From: CAZMVU01 sp964569295
GTDB taxonomy: Bacteria > Hydrogenedentota > Hydrogenedentia > Hydrogenedentales > JAGMZX01
Length of the DNA stretch: 36,873 nucleotides
Direction of reading: 5' to 3'
Assembly (NCBI GenBank): GCA_964569295.1
Contig: CAZMVU010000023.1
Location: 1 to 36,873, forward strand
Below, in pieces: positions 1 through 9,400 of this stretch; position 1 is the stretch's first letter, and each line of letters begins with the position of its first letter. Under the pieces are notes generated by a model. It did not search any database, was not told where the DNA came from, and saw only the letters and a list, made by a program, of their open reading frames with translations. The translations under genes were made by a program, and so were the position numbers.

Positions 1-26
1 TAACCCTGACCCGCAATTCTCCCCGC

Positions 27-32
27 AGTATA
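27..32 (-). promoter_or_regulatory. Possible leftward extended -10 promoter at the window edge
   Basis: On the minus strand TATACT lies at 32-27, preceded by TGC, giving an extended -10 (TGnTATACT). No convincing -35 lies 17 bases further up. If active, it would transcribe leftward out of the window, so its gene cannot be seen. The call is weak. Confidence 0.25.
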
Positions 33-81
33 GCACAAGACATGTCGATGCGCGCAGGCGAAAATATGGGTAGCTTCCTCA

Positions 82-161
82 CTCTTCCACCTCTCTTCCA
101 TTACTTTTCCCTCTCTTCCCACTCTTCCGCACTCGTCCACCCAGAACCGCCAAACTCTTCC
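82..161. repeat. Pyrimidine-rich tract with five CTCTTCC copies
   Basis: CTCTTCC occurs at 82, 93, 113, 122 and 155 within a strongly pyrimidine-biased stretch of the plus strand (GGAAGAG on the minus strand). Spacing is irregular. No gene covers it. It could be a simple low-complexity tract or a cluster of protein-binding sites upstream of the giant secreted-protein gene. Confidence 0.5.
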
Positions 162-184
162 AGGCTGGGGTGCAAACGCCGGCC

Positions 185-213
185 TTGGGTCTTGACAAGG
201 GGTCTGCTATAGT
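185..213 (+). promoter_or_regulatory. Weak candidate promoter for the giant secreted protein
   Basis: TTGGGT (185-190), a 17-bp spacer and TATAGT (208-213) form a sigma-70-like arrangement pointing at the gene that starts at 494, which would give a leader of about 275 nt. The -35 matches only three of six consensus positions. The rest of 1-493 shows the CTCTTCC tract and no convincing gene. Confidence 0.3.
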
Positions 214-493
214 ATGTGCAGCCGTTGCTAGGCTCTTCGGGTATGGCGGGCGCATGGAATCCCTTTCGCCGCATGCCGCGAAGAGACTCCGGTTGAAGTT
301 GGACTGGGTAACACCAAAGCAGCATGCATGCCGGCGCGGGTTATCCGTTTGTGGATGAGGGGCTCAGGGGCAGGCGGCGCGCACACGCCAACTTCTTAGC
401 AACTTGCAGGTGTCCGAAGTTTGACAGTTGCTCCGCGATGCAGGCGTGTGGTGGCGGTGCGGGGGGACGCGGCGCAGGGGGAGACGTATACTC

Positions 494-3400
494 ATGAGTT
501 GTTTCTTGGCAAATCGCTATGTGCTGGCGGTCAGTTTTGTTGTGGGGGTGGTCTGTTTGTTGTTCGCGCCGCACGGGGCCGCGGTTACACTGCTTAACGG
601 GCCGGATATCCAGTCCGGCTACAGCGCCGAGGAGGAGGACAACAACAGCACGAGCTTTTCGTACAGCGTGGTTATACCGGCGCCTACCGAGCTTGCCATA
701 GTCGGTGTTACGAACCGGAATCACCGCAAAGCCACGGCTACCCTGGGCGGTGAGACCATGACGGAACTCGTTGATCACGAGGGCGAGGACCAGCGCGCGC
801 AGTTGTTCTCGCTGGTCAATCCCCCCACGGACAGTCAAACCATCGCATTCACATTCTCGAACGATACAAAGGCGGAAACGAGCGGTATCTATTGCTTCGC
901 CGATGTGGACACAGACGATTTCGAGGGGATTAACAGTGGCATGCCGCTGGCGCTTGGCACCTATGGCACGAGTCCGGGTGTCACCTTCGCGCCGGGGAGT
1001 CCCGGTGCGCCGCCTGCGGATGCCGTTATCGTGAGTCTGGTCAGCACAAAAGACGAGATGGACGGCGCCCAACTCACCGGGGACGGCACGAAGACGGTGG
1101 GATACCGCCGTTGGCCGGAACATGGTTGGTTGATTCCCGAGATGAACGGCGGGGCCATGGGCATTGTCACCGGGTTGACCGGCGGCGCAGTTACGACGGG
1201 ATGGAGTATCCCGGGCACCGGCACCATGGCGGCGGTGGTGATCCGCACCGGCAATGCCGCGCCCTCCGACGTTGCGCCGGCAACCCTCAGCGTACACGAT
1301 GGCGATCCGGACGACACGGTCATTGGCACACTGACGGCCACCGATCCCGACGGCGAGGCGCCGTACACCTGGACACTTACCGATGATGCCGGGGGCCGGT
1401 TCAAGCTGTCCGATGACACCACTTCGGTTCCTTCTGTGGACTTGCTTATCGCGGATGCCGCCCGCATCGATTTTGGGGATGCCGCATCGCACACGGTCAT
1501 GGTTACCGTGGCGGATAGGGCAACCTACAACGGCAGTTTTACGAAGACCATCGGCATCGATGTGGTAGACACCACGCCGCCCGCAATCACGAACTTGATT
1601 GCAACGCCCGCCATCGCCCGCGCCGGCGATTCTGTGACCCTTGATGTCGATGTGATCGACGGCGCCGGACTGGCTGAAGATCCCGTCATGACGGTCAACG
1701 GACAGGACCTGGGCAGTCCGGATTCCAGCGCCGGCGATACCTACACCTTTTCGTACACGGTGCCTTCCGATGCGCCGGACGGGTATGCCCAGGTCGAGGT
1801 GCAGGCCGTCGATTCCCTGACGAACGACGACACCGTGCCGTTCGATAATGTCCTCATGCTCGATTCGACGCCACCCAGCATCTCGGGTCTTGCGGCAGCG
1901 CCTCCCTTTGCCACACCGGGAATCGTGGTGGCTATCGAGGTGACCGTGGCCGACGCGAACGGCCTTGCCGAGGCGCCGACCCTGACGGCCGGCGGGGCCA
2001 ATCTCGGTGCGCCGGTATCTGTGTCGGACAATACCTACACCTATGACTACGCGGTGAATTCCAGTGCCCCTGATGGGCCGGTCGAACTTACTGTAGACGC
2101 CACGGACAATGCCGGGAACTCCGGAAGCCACACGTCCTCTGGCGTCTTGTTCGTGGACGGTACGGACCCGGTCATCGAGGCGGTGACCTGTGCCGATTCC
2201 CCGGCGCGCGCCGGAGACCCGGTGGCCATCGTTATAACCGCCAGCGATGAGAATGGCCTGGTGACCGCCCCCACCTTGACCATAAACGGGCTCGATGCGG
2301 GTGTGCCATCTTCGGTTGACGGGAATGTCTATACCTACGAGTACACGCTGCCCATGGCCACGTCGGAGGGCTATGCATCGCTGGTGGTGACGGCTACGGA
2401 CAAGGCCGGGAACCAGCGGGTGCTGCCAGTCAATGATGTGTTGTTTGTCGACAACAGTGCGCCGGATATTACCGACGTCTCCGCCACGCCCGGCCTCGCC
2501 GCGGCCGGCGACACGATTTCCATTGTGGCGACCATTGCTGACGACAGTGCGTTGGATGGCGACCCCGTGGTCGAAGTAAACGGGGACGATGCCGGTGCGC
2601 CGGAAACGGTGACCGGGGACGTGTACACCTTTTCCTATGTCGTACCGGCGGATGTTCTCGAAGGACCGGCCGTGCTGGATATTCGTGCGCGTGACCTTGC
2701 GGGCAATGAGGCCATCGAGAGCGTGGACGATGCGTTGGTGCTGGATACCTCAGGGCCCGCTTTGAGTAACATCATCGCCGACCCCGGGAGCGCGAAAGCC
2801 GGTGATGCGGTCAGTATCAGTGTGGATGCCACCGATGCGTATGCCCCGCTGGCCGGCGATCCCGAGATCGCCGTGAATGGCCTCTCACTCGGGACGCCCG
2901 CCAGCACCTCGGGCAACACCTATACCTATGACTACACGGTGCCGGAAAGTACCGTGAATGGCTGGGCCACCATCAGCGTGGAAGCCGCGGACTCCGTGGG
3001 GAACATAACCGAGAAAGGCGAAAGCGGCGCGCTGCTGCTGGATACCGTGGCGCCTGTGGTCAGCAACATTCAAGCGAATCCCGATGTGGCGAAAGACGGC
3101 GACCTCGTAAAGATAACCTTCTCCGCCGCAGACGTGACCACGGCGGTCGAGGAGTTTCCCGAGGTCACGGTAAATGGGCGCGAGGCGGCGTTCCATAACC
3201 GGGCCGGTTCCGCCTATGAATACCGCTACATCATCGATGGTGAAGTTGACTTGGACGGCCCGGCGCCGGTCGAAGTGAGCGCGGCCGATACTGTGGGCAA
3301 TTCGACCGTCGTGACAACGTCCAATGCCCTGCTCGTCGACAGCACGGTACCTACGATAACCGCAGTGAACGTCTACCCGTACTATGCACGCGACGGCCAG

Positions 3401-6400
3401 TCCGTATTGATTATCTTTACCGTGAACGACAACTTCAGTCTGCCCGAAAACCCCGTCGTGACCGTCAACGGCCGCGAAGCGCGCTACAGCGCCGGGCAGG
3501 GCAGCAGTTACGAATACACCTACATTGTCGACCAGGAGGTTGACGAAGACGGCCCCGCACTCATCCGTATTACCGCAGTGGACGCTATGGGGAACACCGG
3601 CGTAAGTGAGAACAACGGCTTGCTCATCATCGATACAACGCCGCCCGATGGCGCCCTCGAGATCAACGAAGGAGAACTGGTGACGCGCATCAGCGACGTA
3701 ACCCTTCATCTGACCGCCGATGACGGGGCGCAGGGAACAGGCGTCAAGATGATGCGTTTCAGCGACGACGCATTGAACTGGACGGCTTGGGAAGAATTCG
3801 CGGCAACGCGCGCATGGCAGCTCACAGCCGGCCAGGGGCACAAGCGGGTCTATGCCGAGCTGCGCGACCGCACCGGCAATGTAAGCGCTGCGCCGCTGCT
3901 CGCAACCATCGCCTACGATCCGGACCCGCTGAATGTTACGGTCGATGGCGGCCTCGACAGGACGGTGGCGCTGGGTGAGGATTTGTCCCTCGAGGTGACG
4001 GTTACCGGCGCCTTCGGCTATGTCAGCTATGACTGGCGAAAACTTGACGGCGACCTCGGTGCGGACCAGTTCACGCAGGGCCCGCAATTAAACTTGCAAG
4101 ACGCCGGCCCGGAAGATGCGGGCGTGTATGTGTGCCGCGTGGCGGACGAACTGGAAATGCGTGATTCACCGGAAATCCATGTGACCATTTCTCAACCGGT
4201 TCCCCTGGGGAGCGCAATCATGTTGGCCGTGTGCAGCGTTCTGCTGGCCCTTGCCGGTGCATGGACGCTCCGGCAGCGTGGGCGGCGTCGCAGCACGACA
4301 TGGGGCCTGGGCATACTGCTGGTCAGCGCCGGCTTGCTGGCCGCCCCCGCCGCCGTGGCGCAACCGGATGCGGCGAAACCAGGATTCGCGCCGTACAGCC
4401 TGGTCTACGCCGCACACACGGCGGATACCGAGCTTTCCGATGCCGCACTCGAATCCCTTGCGCGTGCGCAGGGGTCGATCGAGTTATTCGAGTACAACGA
4501 CGCAGATGCCGTGAGCCGTGAGCTACTGCGCTGGGGCGCCCCGGGCACCGGCATGCCGGGATTCACCTCGCACCTGCGCCGCGAGGCCATAAAGGCGAAA
4601 GCCAAGGGCGTCGCGCCGGAAATGCTTCGCGACGGCCGCGAGGCCTATTCGGTCGATATCGAGGGCCGTTCCACCATAGTGTACCGGCTCCCACGGCGTG
4701 CAGGCGCCCAGGTGTTCGAGGCGGCGCTCTATGACAAGCAGGGGGTGCGCCGCGTCACCGAGCGCCGCACGGAAGTTGTGATGGCGGGCGAAATCCGCCC
4801 CGTCTTTATCCGCATCGACCATGCCGAAGGCACGCTGGTGCAGGTCTTCGAATACGCCGAGAACCCACCCGTACACGCTGAAAGAACCGCCCCGAAGGCC
4901 GTCTCACCACGGCGAGCGGACACCGTCCCCCTCCACAAACTCCTGGCCAACGCGGAAACCCGTATCAGCAAGGCGGACGCTGATCCCATTGACCGTATGG
5001 TGCAGTTCATTGTGCCGCCTCAGGGCATGGAGAACCTCGGCTTTGATTCCGGCTGGGTGCCCGGCGGCGACGGGGCGCAGCCGGGCGGATTCATCGTGCA
5101 GGTGCGGCTGAACGCGAACGCGGGCTTCAACTACGACGCAAACGTGAGCGGTATCTTCACCCTGTCCAACACCGATCTGCTCACCGCCGGCGCTGCTTCC
5201 GGTCACTGGGGATTCTACTTTGGGGTGCAGTTCTTCCTCAAGGTGGCTTTTGATATTCCCATTCCCGGGTTCGAGCCGTTCGTTGTCGATATTCCCTATG
5301 TGCCGGATTTCAACCTGGTCGCTTCCGACCGTGACGATTTCGACAGCTACCTTTTGGAAACCATTTCGGAACTCCACAACGAATCACTGCGGCAGGAAGT
5401 GGTCGACCTCAATATTATCGAGTTGATCATTACCCAGGGACTTATTGATCTGCCCGACTGGCTGCCGTTGCCCGGCATCGGCGTGAAGCTGGACGTGGCG
5501 CCCGTGGCCGACGGATACCTCACGTGCGACAGCATTGACCTCAGCGACGGCAACAGCTTCACCGAGGAAGGCCAGTCGCTCGGGATTACCATTCCGCCGG
5601 AGGGTTATCTGGCCACCGTAGTCTACAACTCGGATGCCGAATTGAAACTGGGCACCAAGGTTTATCCGCGTGTCTTCATCGAGATTGGCTCGCTCTGGAG
5701 CTATGAGTGGCCGCCCGAGGAAGATGAGGAGAATTTCCTGAACCAGCTCGAGTGGATGCCGGTGAATCTCGATGATTTCCCGTTCAGCGATTCGGAATTG
5801 AACTTCACTGGGCAACCAAGCCCCGGTGATCCCACCGACTGGTTCACGCAGCATTTCAACCTCGGCAACAACAATGTGAGCTACAAGCGCGTGTTGTTCA
5901 CGCCGAACCTGTCGAACAACTACTACGTAGCGTGCATCGACGATGTCACCGATTACCGCACGAATCCCTACGACGGTACGCCGCTGTCCCTGGCCGATAA
6001 CGACTTCGTGGAAGTGACTTTGCAGGACGGCAAAGAGATCGATCTCTACGGTGAAACCTACAGCAGTTTCTTCGTCGGCAGCAATGGCTATATAACTTTC
6101 ACAGCCGGCGACACCGAGCAGGACGTCAGTCTGGACAACCACTTCAGCTTGCCGCGCATTTCCGGCATCTTCGCCGATCTCAAGCCGAACGAAGGCGGGC
6201 AAATCTATTGGAAACAGTATACGAACCGCGTCGTCGTGACTTATGATGAGGTGTTCCTGAGTGATGTAGTCACCGAGAACAATGTGAGCTGTCAGATAGA
6301 GATGTTCTTCGATGGGCGCATCGTCATTACCTGGCTCGACCTCGATCTCTACGGCGGCCTGATTGGTCTCTCTCGGGGCAACGGCACGCCTGAAGACTTC

Positions 6401-9400
6401 GAGAAGAGCATCTTCGTGAACTATCCGTACTGTATGGATGAGATACCGGATGAAGGGGCGATCCGTGTGCACTTCGAACCGGAGGGATTGCTCGACCCGG
6501 GCGCGCGCTGGCGCCTTGACGACGGTATCTGGCGGGAAAGCGGTGAGATGGAAGCGGCCGAAGTGGGCGTGCATACGCTCAGCTTCAATAACGTGGACGG
6601 CTGGGCGGCGCCGCCGGCGCGCGAGGTAGTCTTCACCAAGGACTACCTGATGGAAGTGACGGAAACCTGGACCCGCCAGACCGGTACGGTGCAAATCGAA
6701 ACATCGCCCCCTTATGCCTCCTGGTCGCTCGTTGATGGGGACGAACAGACACATACCGGCCAAGGTACAACCTATCTCTACGATATCCCGACTGGTATGC
6801 TCGAGGTGACTTGGCCGCCGCTGGACACTTTCTTACAGCCCGACCCGCCTATACAGGATCTGCTGCTTTATCCCGATGCGACGACAACCTTCACCGGCAA
6901 TTATACACCGATTATCGGCGAAGGCCGTTCGGACCTCGTGGTGGACATCGGTCCCGCCGGCGCGCGCGAGGCGGGGGCGCAGTGGCGCTTCAACAGCGGC
7001 GCGTGGCAGGACAGCGGTTCCATGCTCACGGTGCCCGACGGCGAGGCGGTCATTTCCTTCAAGGACGTCTATGGCTGGGCGCCGCCCGCCAATGAAACCA
7101 TGATGATAGAGCGCGACCGCGTGTACGAGCTGGACTATGCCTACACGCGTGAGCTTGGTACAGTCATCATCAACGTCGACCCCGAGGGCGCGCCCTGGGC
7201 GCTCATCGACGGCGACGGCGTTCCCCATGTCGGGATGGGCGACACCACCCTCGAGGACATTCCCACAGGCCCCATACAAGTCGTGTGGGGATACGTGCAC
7301 ACCTATACCGAACCGCAACCCAACCCCCATGCCGTTGAGTTGCTCCCCGGTGACCCGCTCACCGTGGTCGGCTCCTATGTGCCCGTGCTGGGCGAGGGTG
7401 AGGGCATTCTCTCGATCGATTTACACCCGGAAGCCGCCCGCGCGGACGATGCGCAATGGCGGATTACTGGTGGGGAATGGCGCGACAGCGGCGCCATGCT
7501 GGCTTTGCCCGATGGGGAATACACGGTGCGGTTCAAAGCCGTTGAAGGGTGGATTCGTCCCGCCGATGCGGTGCTCATGGTACATCGCAATGAGACCACC
7601 GCCTACGACTTCGACTACATCCGCCAGACCGGCACGGTCGCTGTGGCGGTTACGGAACAAGCCGCCGCATGGTCCTTCACCGACAGTGACGATGGTGTCC
7701 ATGAAGGAACCGGAAATCAGACGCTCACCGGCATTCCTGCCGGCAGTATCGCGCTTACCTGGCAACCGCTCGAAGGTTTCGGCACGCCAACCCCCGCCAC
7801 AATAACCAAACAACTCGAGGTCAACGGTGAGGTACGTTTCCTCGGCGAATACACCGAGGGCGGCCTCGTGGCCGATTTCGAGGCTTTCCCGGCATCCGGT
7901 CCCGCGCCGCTCGAGGTACAGTTCGAAAACCGCTGCAGTTCGAGCGACGCGCCGATCATGGGGTACCGCTGGTACTTCGGCGATGGGGAAACGAGCTCCG
8001 ATCCCAACCCGGTGCATGTGTACACAAAACCGGGTGAGTACACCGTGTCGCTGGCGATAACCACCCATGACGAAGTCAAGACGGCCACCAAGAAGCACGT
8101 AATTTCCGTGAACGCCGGCCTGCCGGCACTCTCGCGCACAGCGTTGGCCTTGCTTGCGGCTATCGTGATGATCGCCGGCGCACTCCTCTACTGGCGCAGA
8201 CGGCTGCCGCTGGCCTTACTGCTCGTGGCGGTCTTCGCCGCGAACGGCGCGCACGCCGCGGAATATCGTGAACCTCACGACAACCTCACCATGAATATCG
8301 GCTTCCCGGACTGGGCACTCGACACGGACTGGGTAGGCGTGAGCGGATCCGCCGTTACCGCGCAGGTGCGGCTTACCGGTGGATTCGACGGCGACCTCCT
8401 CGATCTCGACCTGGCTGGCAAAGGCCGGCTGCAATGCCCCACGGCCCCGAACGAGGGCGAGTTGGATTTTATCGGCGGACCGAGCGCCGCGGAACAGAAC
8501 CTCGGCGTCACCATAGACGGCACGTATCGCGTGATCATTCCTACCCTTGGCGTGGATAACGAAGAACCAATCGACATCCTCGAACCCACCGGGCTCTTTG
8601 ATTCGGAAGTGTTCACGGCCTATAACCTCGGCGGTTCCTTCGTGCTTGCCGACCGGATCGACGATTTCAAGCTGGCGGATATTCCAGTGGATATCGGCGG
8701 CGTGGTCGAAGGCACAATGACCGTACGCCTGTCTATCGGTGATCGCATCGGCGTGACCATCAACCGCCTTGACACCAGTGCGGGAAGTTTCACGGAGAAC
8801 GGGCAGGCCATCACGGTAGACACGCCCGATGCCAACCTGCTGGTTGATGATATCGCGGTGGATGTGAGCCTTGATCCGGATATCTCGCTGTATTTCATTG
8901 TGGACATCGACCTCGATATCGCCGGCCTCACCAACATCAACACCCGGGTGAATGTGCCGCCCATCCAGGTCCCCCTCGAAACCCTGCTCGAAGACGAATA
9001 CCTCACGGAACCGGCGCGCAGCGTGGATTTTGCCATCGCGCCCACGCTGGCGAACTTCGCGATCAACGGGGAGGCCGCAGGCACTATCAGCCCGATCGTC
9101 GATCTCGACATGACCCACTACAATGCACCAACCCATGTCATGGCAAGTGAAGACCCCACCTTCGCGGGAGCCGATTGGGTCCCTTTCTCCGGTACGCCTC
9201 AGTATGAACTCAGCGCGGGCGACGGCTTCAAAACGGTTTATGTCAAAGTGAAAAACGCCAATGGCGACTCGGTCATCCGCAACGATGCCATCACACTGTA
9301 TACCAGCCACCCCACCGTCAACGAACAGCGCACTAACGACAACACCCCCCCGCTCACTGGCCGCGTGAGCTGCCCGGAAGCCACGGTGCAGGTCACGGTC

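Noticed and set aside
192..197. Perfect TTGACA -35 box upstream of the giant gene
   Set aside because: No -10 at 16-18 bp; the nearest TATAGT is only 10 bp away. The same holds for TTGACA at 421-426.
341..2131. 596-codon open frame antisense to the giant gene
   Set aside because: It has no signal, domain or ribosome-binding site and is rich in Arg, His and Gly, as expected for the shadow of a GC-rich repeat-coding gene.
5384..6763. 459-codon antisense open frame in module 2
   Set aside because: Shadow of the plus-strand coding sequence; no start signals or motifs.
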